The translations under genes were made by a program, and so were the position numbers. The notes under the pieces are model-generated. The model had not been told where the DNA came from. It saw only the letters and a program-made list of their open reading frames with translations, and did not search any database. From contig NZ_JAMZEK010000001.1 of assembly GCF_024158035.1 (NCBI RefSeq), positions 841,001 to 905,000 on the forward strand: a stretch of 64,000 nt of DNA. Direction: 5' to 3'. The stretch is from Dyella lutea (lineage in GTDB: Bacteria > Pseudomonadota > Gammaproteobacteria > Xanthomonadales > Rhodanobacteraceae). Each line of letters opens with the position of its first letter. The stretch's first letter is position 1. Positions 27,599 to 36,819 of this stretch are shown one piece after another.

Positions 27599-28192
27599 AT
27601 GAGCGAGATGCTTTCCGATACCGCCCTCGACCAGCTCTTCCGCAACGCGCGCACGTTCAATGCGTGGCTGGATCGCGAGGTGACCGACGCGCAGCTGCAT
27701 CAGCTGTACGACCTGCTGAAGTTCGGCCCGACCAGTGCGAACAGCTCGCCGATGCGGCTGGTGTTCGTGAAGTCGGTCGAGGCCAAGGCGAAGCTGTCGC
27801 CGTTCCTGTCCGAGGGCAATCGCGCTAAGACCATGGCGGCCCCGGTCACGGCGATCGTCGCCAACGACCACGCCTTCCACGACAAGCTGCCGCAGCTGTT
27901 TCCGCATGCCGACGCGAAGAGCTGGTTCGAGGGCAATCAGCCGCTGATCGACACCACCGCGTTCCGCAACGCCACGCTGCAGGGCGCCTACCTGATCCTG
28001 GCGGCCCGTGCGGTGGGCCTGGACTGCGGCCCGATGTCCGGCTTCGACAACGCCGGCGTCGATGCCGCGTTCTTCGCCGGTACCTCGGTCAAGTCCAACT
28101 TCCTGATCAACATCGGTTACGGCGATGCCAGCCGCGACCTGTTCCCGCGCAGCCCGCGCCTGTCGTTCGACGAAGCGTGCACGATCGCCTGA
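27599..28192 (+). CDS. malonic semialdehyde reductase (RutE/HadB-like nitroreductase)
   Basis: FMN-dependent NAD(P)H oxidoreductase of the nitroreductase superfamily, 197 residues, matching the RutE/YdfG-partner type. Typical features are [42 protein letters not shown] (flavin-binding SxxNxxP region), [22 protein letters not shown] and LINIGYGD. The family reduces malonic semialdehyde to 3-hydroxypropionate in pyrimidine catabolism. No other rut gene is near, so the in vivo substrate is open. yceI follows after 35 bases. Confidence 0.92.
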   Translation: MSEMLSDTALDQLFRNARTFNAWLDREVTDAQLHQLYDLLKFGPTSANSSPMRLVFVKSVEAKAKLSPFLSEGNRAKTMAAPVTAIVANDHAFHDKLPQLFPHADAKSWFEGNQPLIDTTAFRNATLQGAYLILAARAVGLDCGPMSGFDNAGVDAAFFAGTSVKSNFLINIGYGDASRDLFPRSPRLSFDEACTIA

Positions 28193-28227
28193 TCGGCCGT
28201 TCCTCCCTTTCCCTTCGGAGTTTTCCC

Positions 28228-28806
28228 ATGCGTGCATTGAAAGTATTCGCCCTCGCCGGCCTGCTTGGCGCCGCGTTCGCTGCCCAGGCGGCCCCGCAGA
28301 CCTTCAACCTCGATCCCACCCACACCGTGGTGACGTTCACCTGGAACCACCTGGGCTTCTCCAACCCCAGCGGCTACGCAGCACTGGGCTCGGGCACGGT
28401 GGTGTTCGACAAGGCCGATCCGTCCAAGTCCTCGGTCGAGGTGACCCTGCCGGTGTCCGGCTTCGACACCCACGTGGCCAAGCTCAACGAGGAATTCCAG
28501 TCGCCGGCCTTCTTCGACGCCGCGAAGTATCCCAACGCCGTGTTCAAGAGCACCAAGGTGCAGGCGCTGGGTGGCGACAAGTACAAGGTGACCGGTGACC
28601 TTACCCTGCACGGCGTGACCAAGCCGGTGGTGCTGACCGCCCACCTGAACAAGCTCGGCATGCACCCGATGGCCAAGGTCGAGGCGATCGCCTTCGACGC
28701 CACCGGTACCCTCAAGCGCTCGGATTTCGGTGTGTCGAACTACGTGCCGTACGTCAGCGACGAGATCAAGCTGCAGATCACCACCGAAGGCGAAATCGCC
28801 AAGTAA
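28228..28806 (+). CDS. YceI-family periplasmic lipocalin-like protein
   Basis: Secreted protein of 192 residues with a signal peptide ending AAQA (about 21). The mature part is the YceI beta barrel, which binds a polyisoprenoid chain in characterised members. Motifs are TFNLDPTHTVVTFTWNHLGFS at the start, TLPVSGFDTHVAKLNEEF, FKSTKVQALGGDKYKVTGDL, LHGVTKPVVL and a final strand with SDEIKLQITTEGEI. CGGAG lies 8 bases before the ATG. A terminator follows. Confidence 0.95.
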   Translation: MRALKVFALAGLLGAAFAAQAAPQTFNLDPTHTVVTFTWNHLGFSNPSGYAALGSGTVVFDKADPSKSSVEVTLPVSGFDTHVAKLNEEFQSPAFFDAAKYPNAVFKSTKVQALGGDKYKVTGDLTLHGVTKPVVLTAHLNKLGMHPMAKVEAIAFDATGTLKRSDFGVSNYVPYVSDEIKLQITTEGEIAK

Positions 28807-28832
28807 TCCGGTTACCTGCGGTACCCGTCTGG

Positions 28833-28864
28833 ACAAGGGCCGTACCTCCGGGTGCGGCCCTTGT
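28833..28864 (+). terminator. terminator hairpin after yceI-like gene
   Basis: ACAAGGGCCG pairs with CGGCCCTTGT across a GC-rich loop, starting 27 bases after the stop. The T-tract is short (TTGTCATT), so efficiency is uncertain. Confidence 0.65.
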
Positions 28865-28987
28865 CATTGGGTCGGGCGTCGGGTCTACCCCGGACCCGGC
28901 CGGGGTGTCCGTGCGGCCTTGGCACGGAGGGTTCTCCCCATCGCCTGCTAAGATCGCCTTCTTGCATCCCCTCCCGGAGCCCGATCC

Positions 28988-29197
28988 ATGTCGTCCCCCT
29001 CTGCAGCGGCGGTCACCCCGATCCCGGCGAATGCCCAAAATCGTTACGAAGTGACGCTCAGCGACCTTCCGTTGTCCTGTCCGATGCCTGGCATGGCCCT
29101 GTGGAACTCCCATCCTAAGGTCTACCTGCCGATCGTCGACGACGGCGGGGAGTCCACCTGTCCCTACTGCGGCGCGCATTACGTCCTGCGCGACTGA
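28988..29197 (+). CDS. small zinc-finger (CHCC-type) protein
   Basis: A 69-residue protein. The C-terminus STCPYCGAHYVLRD with an upstream LSCPMPGMALWNSHPKVYLPI matches the zf-CHCC family, related to the mitochondrial complex I subunit NDUFS6. The role in bacteria is unknown. CGGAG lies 8 bases before the ATG. It stands just before the glycosyltransferase run and is widely conserved in proteobacteria next to LPS or branched-chain aminotransferase genes, which is recalled, not checked. Confidence 0.9.
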   Translation: MSSPSAAAVTPIPANAQNRYEVTLSDLPLSCPMPGMALWNSHPKVYLPIVDDGGESTCPYCGAHYVLRD

Positions 29198-29272
29198 TCA
29201 TGGGGCCGGAAACTTCGGCCGGATCGCGGCTTTAGGCACGATCGCTGCTTGCCTGAAGGGATGAAGGCCTTG

Positions 29273-30424
29273 ATGCAAGACACCATGCCTGCAGCCGCCA
29301 GTCATCCCGCCCGGGTCCTGACCGTGGTCCAGCTGATCCCGGCGCTTCATTCCGGCGGGGCCGAACGGTCTGCGCTGGAGATTGCCCGTGCGCTGGTGGC
29401 GGCGGGGCATCGTTCGGTGGTGGTGTCGGCCGGCGGCCGTCTGGTGGACCGCCTGCTGGCCGAGGGCAGCGAGCACGTCACGCTGGATATCGGCCGCAAG
29501 TCGCTTGGCACGCTTACACGGGTGGGCGCGGTGCGCCGGGTGCTGAAGTCGTTGGATGCCGACATCGTGCACGCCCGCTCGCGCATGCCGGCCTGGATCG
29601 GTCGTCTGGCGATCCGTGGCATGGAGCGCAAGCCGCACTTCATCACGACCGTGCACGGGCTCAACTCGCCGGGCCGATACAGCGCGGTGATGCTTCGTGG
29701 CGAGCGCGTGATTGCCGTGTCTCAGACCGTGCGCGCCTACGTACTGGGTCACTACCGGTGGCTGGAGCCGGCGCGCGTACGGGTGATACCCCGCGGCATC
29801 GACCCCGAGGCCTTTCCCTACGGTCACCGCCCCGACGATGCTTGGCAGAAGGCGTTCTTCGCCGAATTTCCGCAGCTCGACGGCGCCCCCCTGCTCACCC
29901 TCCCCGGGCGCGGTACCCGCTTGAAGGGTCACCACGACGCCATCGAACTGCTGGCCGACCTGCGCGATCGTGGCGTGGCGGCCCGGCTGCTTCTGCTGGG
30001 TGTGCTCGAACCCGGGCGCGAGGCCTATGCCGAGGAATTGCGTGAGCTGGTCCGCTCGCGCGGACTGCAGGCGGAGGTGGTGATGACGCCGCCGCGCGAC
30101 GATATCCGCGACATCTATGCGATATCCGCGCTGGTGCTGCAGTTGTCGAACAAACCGGAAGCCTTCGGGCGGACCGTGGTGGAGGCGCTGTCGCTGTGCC
30201 GTCCGGTGCTCGGTTATGCGCACGGCGGGGTTGGCGAATTGCTGGCCGAGCTCTATCCGGCTGGCCGGGTGCCGCTGGGCGACCGTGAAAAACTGGTCGA
30301 GCGGGCTGCGGAATTGCTGCGTGTCGCGCCCCCGATCCCGATGCTGCAGAGCTACCGGCTGGCCGACATGCAGCAGGCCACGCTGGAGTTGTACGAGGAA
30401 GTGGCGGGCGCGGACCCGCATTGA
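29273..30424 (+). CDS. glycosyltransferase family 4 protein (LPS core type)
   Basis: GT-B retaining glycosyltransferase of 383 residues. The N-terminal domain begins VLTVVQLIPALHSGGAERSALEIARAL (acceptor side). The C-terminal nucleotide-sugar domain has VIPRGIDPEAF, LLTLPGRGTRLKGHHDAIELLADL and the catalytic-loop region KPEAFGRTVVEALSLCRPVLGY with the EX7E motif. GAAGG lies 6 bases before the ATG at 29273; an in-frame ATG at 29261 is also possible. It heads a plus-strand run with waaL and a GT2 gene, so transfer to lipid A-core is likely. Confidence 0.9.
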   Translation: MQDTMPAAASHPARVLTVVQLIPALHSGGAERSALEIARALVAAGHRSVVVSAGGRLVDRLLAEGSEHVTLDIGRKSLGTLTRVGAVRRVLKSLDADIVHARSRMPAWIGRLAIRGMERKPHFITTVHGLNSPGRYSAVMLRGERVIAVSQTVRAYVLGHYRWLEPARVRVIPRGIDPEAFPYGHRPDDAWQKAFFAEFPQLDGAPLLTLPGRGTRLKGHHDAIELLADLRDRGVAARLLLLGVLEPGREAYAEELRELVRSRGLQAEVVMTPPRDDIRDIYAISALVLQLSNKPEAFGRTVVEALSLCRPVLGYAHGGVGELLAELYPAGRVPLGDREKLVERAAELLRVAPPIPMLQSYRLADMQQATLELYEEVAGADPH

Positions 30425-30501
30425 TCGAGGCCGCGCTGTCCTCGTCGCCCAGCGCCGGAGCGCTCGCCTACAATGCCGGCTTTCTCCATGCCGGCCACAG
30501 C

Positions 30502-31770
30502 ATGCCTTTGCTCTCCCCGCATCTCGTTGCTGCGCTGCGCTCGCCGTTGCTGCCGTTCTGGCTGGTGGTGGCGCTGCTGCCGTTCGGACGCAGCGCCGAG
30601 CTGGGAACCGCGCTGTGCCTGTTCGGCACGGTCATGCTGTTCCTGCGCTTCCCGCATGCGCTGTCACAGCACGAGGGCGCGCGCTGCCTGCTGGTGATCC
30701 TGGCCGGATACGTGGGCGCGGCCCTCGTTTCCGCGCTGGACTCGGTGGCGCCGGGCAAGAGCTGGGAAACCGTCGCGGGCCTGTTGCGTTTCGCGCCGCT
30801 GGGCATCTACGCCTGTTTCGCCCTGCGCCGGGCCGACCGCGTGCGCACGCTCTACATCGCGGTGGCCGCGGTAGTCGCGCTCTGGGCGCTCGACGCCTGG
30901 GTACAGGCGCTGACCGGTTGGAGCCTGGGCGGACATGCCGAGGCAGAGCGCCTGTCGGGCATCTTCGGCGCCGATAATCTCAAGCTGGGGCCGACCCTCG
31001 CCGTGCTCTCGCCGTTCGTGCTGTGGGCTGCGCACGCACGGTGGGGACGTTGGGCGTTGTGGCTGGCCACGCTGGTACTGCTCGGGCCGGTGCTGCTGGC
31101 TGGCTCGCGCGCGGCGTGGGTCTGCTACGCCGTGGTGGTGCTGGCGTTCGCCTGGCGCGAGCTGGGCTCGTTTCGCCGGTTTCTGACGTTCGGGCTGGTT
31201 GCCGCCGTGGTGCTGGTGTTGGCCGGCGCGTTGGCGTGGAAGACGTCGACCCGCTTCCATGCACGCATGGAGCGCACGCTGGAGGTCTTCAATGGCAGCG
31301 AGCATGCGGTGGACCAGGCGCTGACCGGGCGGCTCGACATTTGGGGCACCAGCCTGCGCATGATCGCGGCGCACCCGGTCAACGGCGTCGGCGTACGCGG
31401 CTATCGCTATGCCTACCCGGCGTTCGCACCGGCCAACGACCACTTCGTCACGGCAGAGGCCTGTGGCGTGGGCGAGGGTGCCTGCCACGCCCACCAGATC
31501 GTGCTGGAGGTGCTGACCGAGACCGGCACGATCGGGCTGCTGCTGTGGCTGGCCGCGCTGGCCTGGGCGCTGCGCTATTGGCGACGGGTCGGGCGCGAGG
31601 CGCGCGCGCTGGCTTTTCCGGCCACGGTGGCGCTGGGCGCGATGCTGTTTCCGCTGAACACCCATCTGGCGTTCTACTCGGCCTGGTGGGGGCTGCTGTT
31701 CGCCTGGCTGCTCGGCCTTTGGTGCGCGTCGCTGGGCGCGTTGCCGGAGGAGCGCGCCGATGCCGCGTGA
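30502..31770 (+). CDS. O-antigen ligase family membrane protein
   Basis: Polytopic inner-membrane protein of 422 residues, WaaL/Wzy_C family, that joins a polyprenol-linked glycan to an acceptor such as lipid A-core. About ten hydrophobic segments are visible. A large periplasmic loop (about 265-340) contains LTGRLDIWGTSLRMIAAHPVNGVGVRGYRYAYP, with the family's conserved Arg and His region, and CHAHQIVLEVLTETG. A TTG at 30421 overlapping the previous stop would add 27 residues, but the ATG at 30502 is preferred. Its stop overlaps the next gene by 11 bases. Confidence 0.88.
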   Translation: MPLLSPHLVAALRSPLLPFWLVVALLPFGRSAELGTALCLFGTVMLFLRFPHALSQHEGARCLLVILAGYVGAALVSALDSVAPGKSWETVAGLLRFAPLGIYACFALRRADRVRTLYIAVAAVVALWALDAWVQALTGWSLGGHAEAERLSGIFGADNLKLGPTLAVLSPFVLWAAHARWGRWALWLATLVLLGPVLLAGSRAAWVCYAVVVLAFAWRELGSFRRFLTFGLVAAVVLVLAGALAWKTSTRFHARMERTLEVFNGSEHAVDQALTGRLDIWGTSLRMIAAHPVNGVGVRGYRYAYPAFAPANDHFVTAEACGVGEGACHAHQIVLEVLTETGTIGLLLWLAALAWALRYWRRVGREARALAFPATVALGAMLFPLNTHLAFYSAWWGLLFAWLLGLWCASLGALPEERADAA

Positions 31771-32536
31771 ACCGCTGTCGGTGGTGGTGATCACCTACAA
31801 CAACGCCGACACGCTCGACGCCTGCCTGCACGAGGTGGGCTGGGCCGACGAGATCGTGGTGCTCGATTCCGGCTCCACCGACGACACCGTCGCCATCGCC
31901 GAACGCCACGGCGCGCGCGTGGCGGTGCACCCGTTCGACGACTACGGCCCCCAGAAGCAGCGCGCGATCGACCTGGCGCGTCACGACTGGGTGCTCAACC
32001 TCGATGCCGACGAAGTTCTTTCGCCGGGTACCCGCGAAGCGATCGAGCGGGCGCTGGAACACCCGCGTCACGCGGGCTTCCGCTTGCCCCGCCGCGAGCG
32101 CATGTTCTGGACCGTGCAGCACCGGCGCAGCTGGCGCAACGGCCACCTGCGCCTGTTCGACCGCCGGCGCGGCCGCATGAACGACGTCGAGGTGCACGCC
32201 GCGGTGGAGGTGGACGGACCGGTGAGGACGTTGCGCAGCGCGGACTTCGTCAACGATGGCGACGGCGACATCGCCACCCGCGTGGACAAGATCAACCGCT
32301 ACACGACCGGCATGGTGGCGTACAAACTGCGCAGGCGTCAGCGCTTCACCGGCCTGCGCATGGTGCTCTACCCGCCGGTGTTCTTTCTGCGCCAGTACTT
32401 CGGCAAGCGATACTTCCTCAACGGCTGGGCCGGCTTCATCGCCAGCGTCACCGGGGCGTTCTACGCCTTCCTCAAGTACGCCAAGCTGCACGAAGCGCGC
32501 CAGCACCAGCGGGCATCAACCCGGCGTGGCACCTAG
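31760..32536 (+). CDS. glycosyltransferase family 2 protein (WaaE/KdtX-like)
   Basis: GT-A inverting glycosyltransferase of 258 residues, similar to LPS core beta-1,4-glucosyltransferases. The start LSVVVITYNNADTLDACLHEVGWADEIVVLDSGSTDDT is typical, followed by LNLDADEVLSP (the DXD metal site) and the C-terminal KRYFLNGWAGFIASVTGAFYAFLKY. GAGGAG inside waaL is its ribosome-binding site, and the 11-base overlap implies coupling. Its 3' end overlaps the convergent glycosyltransferase gene by 21 bases. Confidence 0.93.
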   Translation: MPREPLSVVVITYNNADTLDACLHEVGWADEIVVLDSGSTDDTVAIAERHGARVAVHPFDDYGPQKQRAIDLARHDWVLNLDADEVLSPGTREAIERALEHPRHAGFRLPRRERMFWTVQHRRSWRNGHLRLFDRRRGRMNDVEVHAAVEVDGPVRTLRSADFVNDGDGDIATRVDKINRYTTGMVAYKLRRRQRFTGLRMVLYPPVFFLRQYFGKRYFLNGWAGFIASVTGAFYAFLKYAKLHEARQHQRASTRRGT

Positions 32537-33646
32537 CCCGTCGAGCCCCGCTGAGCCGTGGCCGGCCGGCGCCGGCTGCAGTTGGGCCACGAAGTCGCGG
32601 GCGATCACATGGGTGGCAAATCGTTGCAGCACCCACTCGCGTGCGGCCGATCCCATCTGCTGCCGGATGGCGTCGTCGCACATGGCCAGGATTGCGTCTC
32701 GCCATGCCGCCACGTCACCCGGTGGCAGCAGCATGCCGCTCTCACCGGGCGACAGGGTTTCCGGCACTCCGCCGATGTCGCTGGCCAGCACCGGCACTCC
32801 GCAGGCCTGCGCCTCGATCGAAACCCGGCCGAACGTCTCGGTGGCGATCGAGGGGAAGGCCAGCATCGACAGACTGCGGAAGTAGTCCGCGGTGTGGTTG
32901 TTCCAGCCAGCGAAGCGATGCCGGGTGCCGACGGCGGTGTCCGCGACCGCCAGCGCCTGCAGCCGGACCGCGTCCGGTCCGTCGCCGATCCACAGGCAGT
33001 ACAGGCGGGGCTCGCGCCGCATGGCCGCGCTGGCCGCCTCCAGCAGCGGGAACACGCCCTTGCCGGTGTGCATGCGTCCGACGTAGCCGAGCACGATCGC
33101 GTCATCGGGGATACCCAGCGACGCGCGCATGGCGGCGCCGGCATCCGCATCCGGACGGAACAATGAGGCGTTCACCGGGTTGTACAGCACCTGCACCCGC
33201 TGCGCAGGGATGCCGCGGTCCAGGTAGGCCTGGCGCGCGTGCCGCGAGACCGCGAAGAAGCGCGAGGCCAGCCGCGGCAGGAGCAGCGCCGACAATCGCT
33301 TCATCGGTGGCGTGCGGTGCCGGAAGAGCGCCACCGGAATGCCGAGGGCACGGCCGATCAGCACCAGCGGCCAGTACTCCTTGCCGAAGTTGCCGACGAT
33401 CCAGTCCGGTCGTGCTTCGGCGATCTGCCGTCGTACCGTGGCGTAGCCGCGCGGGTCGAGCGCATTGCGGAAGAAGCCCGGCTGGCAGCGCACGCCGCTG
33501 TAAGCCAGCCCCTCCCAGATCAGGGTGTCCGGGCGCAGGATCGCGTCCACGTCATGTCCCGATTCGACCAGCGACTGCGCCAGTGCGACGAAGTGTGTGG
33601 CTGCACCGGTGTTCTCCGGGTGGGTGCCCACGAACAGGAACCTCAT
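32516..33646 (-). CDS. glycosyltransferase family 4/1 protein
   Basis: GT-B glycosyltransferase of 376 residues. The N-terminal domain begins MRFLFVGTHPENTGAATHFVALAQSL. The C-terminal domain has VLYNPVNASLFRPDADA, the phosphate-binding VLGYVGRMHTGKGVFPLLEAA, and SIATETFGRVSIEAQACGVPVLASDIGGVPE with the EX7E region. Its start overlaps the deacetylase stop (ATGA), so both are cotranscribed and coupled. The pair lies opposite to the waaL run and may make or modify a separate envelope polysaccharide. Confidence 0.92.
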   Translation of the reverse strand: MRFLFVGTHPENTGAATHFVALAQSLVESGHDVDAILRPDTLIWEGLAYSGVRCQPGFFRNALDPRGYATVRRQIAEARPDWIVGNFGKEYWPLVLIGRALGIPVALFRHRTPPMKRLSALLLPRLASRFFAVSRHARQAYLDRGIPAQRVQVLYNPVNASLFRPDADAGAAMRASLGIPDDAIVLGYVGRMHTGKGVFPLLEAASAAMRREPRLYCLWIGDGPDAVRLQALAVADTAVGTRHRFAGWNNHTADYFRSLSMLAFPSIATETFGRVSIEAQACGVPVLASDIGGVPETLSPGESGMLLPPGDVAAWRDAILAMCDDAIRQQMGSAAREWVLQRFATHVIARDFVAQLQPAPAGHGSAGLDGLGATPG

Positions 33647-34401
33647 GCGCGGCGGTCCTCGTAGGCGGTGAACACCCGTTGGGCGAACGGCAGCAGCCAG
33701 TGGTGACGGGCTACCTGCACGCGCGGAAGCTGGAACAGGTCCATGCCGGGTCGGGCGCGGCCGCGCCGGGTAGCCGTGGCCGCTTCGTAACCGGCCCGGC
33801 GCGCGGCTTCGGCGACCCGTTCGTCGGTGTCGCCATACGGGTAGCAGAATTGGCTCACGGTCGCGCCGATCACGTCCTCGAGTTCGGCGCGGGAGCCGGC
33901 GACCTCGTCGCGCAGCGACGACTCGTCGCATTGGGTCAGGCGCGGGTGGCTGCGGCTGTGCGCTCCGACCTCCATGCCGGCGTCGTGCCACTGGCGCAGC
34001 TGGGCGCCGTCCATCAACCGCTTGCGCACCCCGAGCTTTTGCTCGTCCCAAAGGTTGTGGCTTCCGAGGGTGGCACTGACCACATAGCAGGTGGCGGTGA
34101 AACCCTGGGCGAGCAGCGCCGGTAGCGCGTTCTCGAGATTGTCCAGGTAGCCGTCGTCCAGCGTGATCACGGCGACGCGGCCGCGCCGCTCGCCACGCAG
34201 GTAAGGCATCGCGTCGCGCATCGACAGGCCGGTGTAGCCGGCGCGCCGCAGCAGGGTCATCTGACGCGCGAAGGCTCGCGGCGCGACATACAGGCTGCGG
34301 TAGACGCGAGCCTCCCGCGGCGGCCGGGAGACGTTGTGATACATGAGGATGGGCACGGGAAAGGTGGGTTCCACGTGCTGCTGTTTCAGGGGCGAGGGCA
34401 T
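33643..34401 (-). CDS. polysaccharide deacetylase family protein
   Basis: NodB-type carbohydrate esterase 4 of 252 residues that removes acetyl groups from amino sugars of a glycan. The metal/catalytic motif 1 is VAVITLDDGYLDN (two Asp) and motif 2 is VGAHSRSHPRLTQ (two His). QFCYPYGDTDERVAEAARRAGYEAA follows as the typical third region. No signal peptide is evident, so it may act in the cytoplasm on an intermediate, as in LPS-type pathways. It precedes a glycosyltransferase with a 4-base overlap. The start at 34401 or 34407 cannot be settled. Confidence 0.9.
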   Translation of the reverse strand: MPSPLKQQHVEPTFPVPILMYHNVSRPPREARVYRSLYVAPRAFARQMTLLRRAGYTGLSMRDAMPYLRGERRGRVAVITLDDGYLDNLENALPALLAQGFTATCYVVSATLGSHNLWDEQKLGVRKRLMDGAQLRQWHDAGMEVGAHSRSHPRLTQCDESSLRDEVAGSRAELEDVIGATVSQFCYPYGDTDERVAEAARRAGYEAATATRRGRARPGMDLFQLPRVQVARHHWLLPFAQRVFTAYEDRRA

Positions 34402-34534
34402 GGTCATGCTGCTGAGCGCGTGCCGGCGCCATGGCGGGTGCTGCTGCACCGCTTCCCTGGCCTGCGCCGGCTGTGGCGCGGAGCTTCCGCGCCGTGACTT
34501 TCAGCCGGCTGTCGATACGGGTGTCGAGGTGTGC

Positions 34535-35461
34535 TCAGTACACCGAAGGTTTACCTTCGGGGCGGGTCTTGAACCGCTTGTGCACCCACAGGTACTGCTC
34601 GGGTGCCTCGCGCGCCATCTGTTCGATGCAGGCGTTGACCCGGGCGGTGTCCTCCAGCACGTCGTCGCTTGGAATGCCCTGCAGCGGCGCGCCCAGGCGC
34701 AGCGCGTAACCACCGTTGCCGGGCAGGCGACGGTGGAAGAACGGAATCACCACGGCGTTGCCCATGCGCGCCAGGTGATGGGTGGCGGTAATGGTGGCCG
34801 CCGGCACGCCGAAGAACGGCACGAACACGCTGTCCTTGCTGCGCATGTCCTGGTCCGGGGCGTACCAGAGCGTGCCGCCGCCGCGCAGGTATTTCACCGT
34901 GCCGCGGATGTCATCCTTTTCGAACATCGCATCGGCGTAATGCAGGCGTGCGCGCAGCACCACCCATTCGAACACGGTCGAGTCCATGCGGCGGTACATG
35001 CCGGCAATGCGGATGCGCTGGGAGACCAGCCGGGCGCACAGTTCCAGGTGCGAAAAATGACCGCCGACCAGCAACACACCCTTGCCCGCGGCGCGCGCCT
35101 GTTCCAGATGCTCCAGTCCCTCGATGCTCAGCGGCAGACGGGCGATCGCCTCGTCCCGCCCCATCCAGCCGAGGGCGAATTCGACCAGCATGAGGCCGAT
35201 GTCGCGCAGGTGGGCGTCGACCAGCGCAGCCTGCTGGTCCGCGTCGAGTTCGGGGAAGCACAGCGCGATGTTCGCCTCGGCCACCGGACGACGGGCCGAG
35301 TCGATGCGCATGGCGAGCGCACCCAACCAGTGTCCCACGCGCATCAGCGCGGAATAGGGCAGGCGGGCGATCAGCCATATGCATCCCACACCGAGCCAGG
35401 CGGGCCAATGGCGGGGAGACAGCAGGGAGGCACGAAATGAGGGGCGGGGCATGCCGGGCAT
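34535..35461 (-). CDS. lysophospholipid / lipid A acyltransferase (LpxL/HtrB-like)
   Basis: Inner-membrane late acyltransferase of 308 residues that adds a secondary acyl chain to Kdo2-lipid A. A hydrophobic N-terminal segment (about 13-37, WLGVGCIWLIARLPYSALMRV) is followed by the catalytic HX4E motif in LLVGGHFSHLELCARL, then MYRRMDSTVFEWV, RGGGTLWYAPDQDMRSKDSVFVPFFG and YLWVHKRFKTRPEG. It is divergent from waaA, the Kdo transferase whose product it would acylate, with a 71-base shared promoter region. ATGs at 35461 and 35452 both fit. Confidence 0.93.
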   Translation of the reverse strand: MPGMPRPSFRASLLSPRHWPAWLGVGCIWLIARLPYSALMRVGHWLGALAMRIDSARRPVAEANIALCFPELDADQQAALVDAHLRDIGLMLVEFALGWMGRDEAIARLPLSIEGLEHLEQARAAGKGVLLVGGHFSHLELCARLVSQRIRIAGMYRRMDSTVFEWVVLRARLHYADAMFEKDDIRGTVKYLRGGGTLWYAPDQDMRSKDSVFVPFFGVPAATITATHHLARMGNAVVIPFFHRRLPGNGGYALRLGAPLQGIPSDDVLEDTARVNACIEQMAREAPEQYLWVHKRFKTRPEGKPSVY

Positions 35462-35509
35462 CCGCCCATTGTAGCCAAGGCATCGCGCCGAGCCGCGGGG
35501 CACGCGCTT

Positions 35510-35515
35510 TATACT
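35510..35515 (+). promoter_or_regulatory. possible -10 box for waaA
   Basis: TATACT lies 18 bases before the waaA ATG in the 71-base divergent gap. No good -35 box is seen 16-18 bases upstream, so this is only a candidate. Confidence 0.35.
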
Positions 35516-35532
35516 GGCGGACCGCACAGGGG

Positions 35533-36807
35533 ATGCTGCCGTTGCGTTATCTCTACACCTTGCTGATGTACCTGGCGACACCGGTGATCGTGTTGCGCCT
35601 GCTCACGCGCGGGATCCGCTATGGCAGTTACCACCAGCGCTGGCCGGAGCGGTTCGGACTGTTCCCCGCGCCCGGGCTGAACGGTTCGTTGTGGGTGCAT
35701 GCGGTTTCCGTCGGCGAGGTCAATGCGGCCGAGCCCCTGATCAAGGCGCTCAGGCTGGCCTACCCCCACGCGCCACTGGTGATCACCACGGTGACGCCGA
35801 CCGGTTCCGAGCGCGTGCGCCAGCTGTTCGGCGACAGCGTGTTCCATGTGTATCTCCCCTACGACCTGCCGTTCGCGGTGCGGCGCTTTCTGCTTCGGGT
35901 GCGTCCGCGGCTGGCGGTGATCGTGGAGACGGAGATCTGGCCGAACCTCTACTTTGCCTGCCGCCGACGCGGCATTCCGCTGATGATCGTCAACGCGCGG
36001 CTCTCGGAGCGCTCGATGCGCGGTTACCGGCCCGCACGCGGACTGGTGCGGGCCGCGCTGCGCTGCGTGAGCCTAGTGGCAGCGCAGTCGCGGACTGATG
36101 CCGCGCGCTATCGGGTGCTCGGGGCACCGGCCGAGCGGGTGGTGGTCAGCGGCAACCTCAAGTTCGACATGCCGGTGCCCGCGCAGGCGAAGGTGGACGG
36201 CGAGGCGATGCGCGATCGATGGGGGCGCCTGCGCCCGGTGTGGATGGCGGCGAGCACCCATGAGGGTGAGGAGCTGGCCGTGCTGGAGGCTCACCTGGAA
36301 GTGCTGCAGCGCCTGCCCGATGCCCTGCTGCTGCTGGCGCCGCGTCACCCCGACCGCTTCCGGCTGGTCGAACATCTGGTGCGAAATCTCGGGTTCACAG
36401 CCGGTACGCGCAGCGCCGACCGGGTTCCCGCGGCGGCGCACCAGGTGTTCGTGATCGATGCGATGGGCGAGCTGATGCCGTTTTTCGCCGCGTCGGATCT
36501 TGCGTTTGTCGGTGGCAGTTTGGTGCCGATCGGCGGCCATAACGTGCTCGAGCCTGCGTCGCTGTCGCGGCCGGTGCTAGTGGGGCCGCACACCTTCAAT
36601 TTCGACGACATCACGCAGACGCTCGTCCGCGAGGGCGGGGCCGTCCGGATCGAGAGTGGCGACCGGCTCGGGGCTGCCGTTCAGCAGTTGCTGCGGGACG
36701 CGCCGACCTTGGGGCAGATGGGGCGCTGCGCGCACGATGTCTTCGCCAGCGAGCAGGGCGCGGTGCAGCGCGTGATGACCCTGGTCGACCGCATGCTGCA
36801 GGAGTAA
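35533..36807 (+). CDS. waaA: 3-deoxy-D-manno-octulosonic acid (Kdo) transferase
   Basis: Membrane-associated GT30 enzyme that adds Kdo to lipid IVA, the base of the LPS inner core. It has 424 residues (E. coli 425). An N-terminal hydrophobic anchor is followed by WVHAVSVGEVNAAEPLIKAL, TVTPTGSERVRQLFGD, YLPYDLPFAVRRFL, ETEIWPNLYFACRRRGIPLMIVNARLSERS, then VSGNLKFDMPVP, MAASTHEGEE, and FVGGSLVPIGGHNVLEPASLSRPVLVGP. AGGGG before the ATG sets the start. A terminator follows and is shared with the convergent tolC-like gene. Confidence 0.96.
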   Translation: MLPLRYLYTLLMYLATPVIVLRLLTRGIRYGSYHQRWPERFGLFPAPGLNGSLWVHAVSVGEVNAAEPLIKALRLAYPHAPLVITTVTPTGSERVRQLFGDSVFHVYLPYDLPFAVRRFLLRVRPRLAVIVETEIWPNLYFACRRRGIPLMIVNARLSERSMRGYRPARGLVRAALRCVSLVAAQSRTDAARYRVLGAPAERVVVSGNLKFDMPVPAQAKVDGEAMRDRWGRLRPVWMAASTHEGEELAVLEAHLEVLQRLPDALLLLAPRHPDRFRLVEHLVRNLGFTAGTRSADRVPAAAHQVFVIDAMGELMPFFAASDLAFVGGSLVPIGGHNVLEPASLSRPVLVGPHTFNFDDITQTLVREGGAVRIESGDRLGAAVQQLLRDAPTLGQMGRCAHDVFASEQGAVQRVMTLVDRMLQE

Positions 36808-36819
36808 GTGCGGAAACAG

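Noticed and set aside
34475..34493. Short GC hairpin (8-base-pair stem) between the acyltransferase and deacetylase genes
   Set aside because: No T-tract on either strand; at this GC content such stems are frequent.
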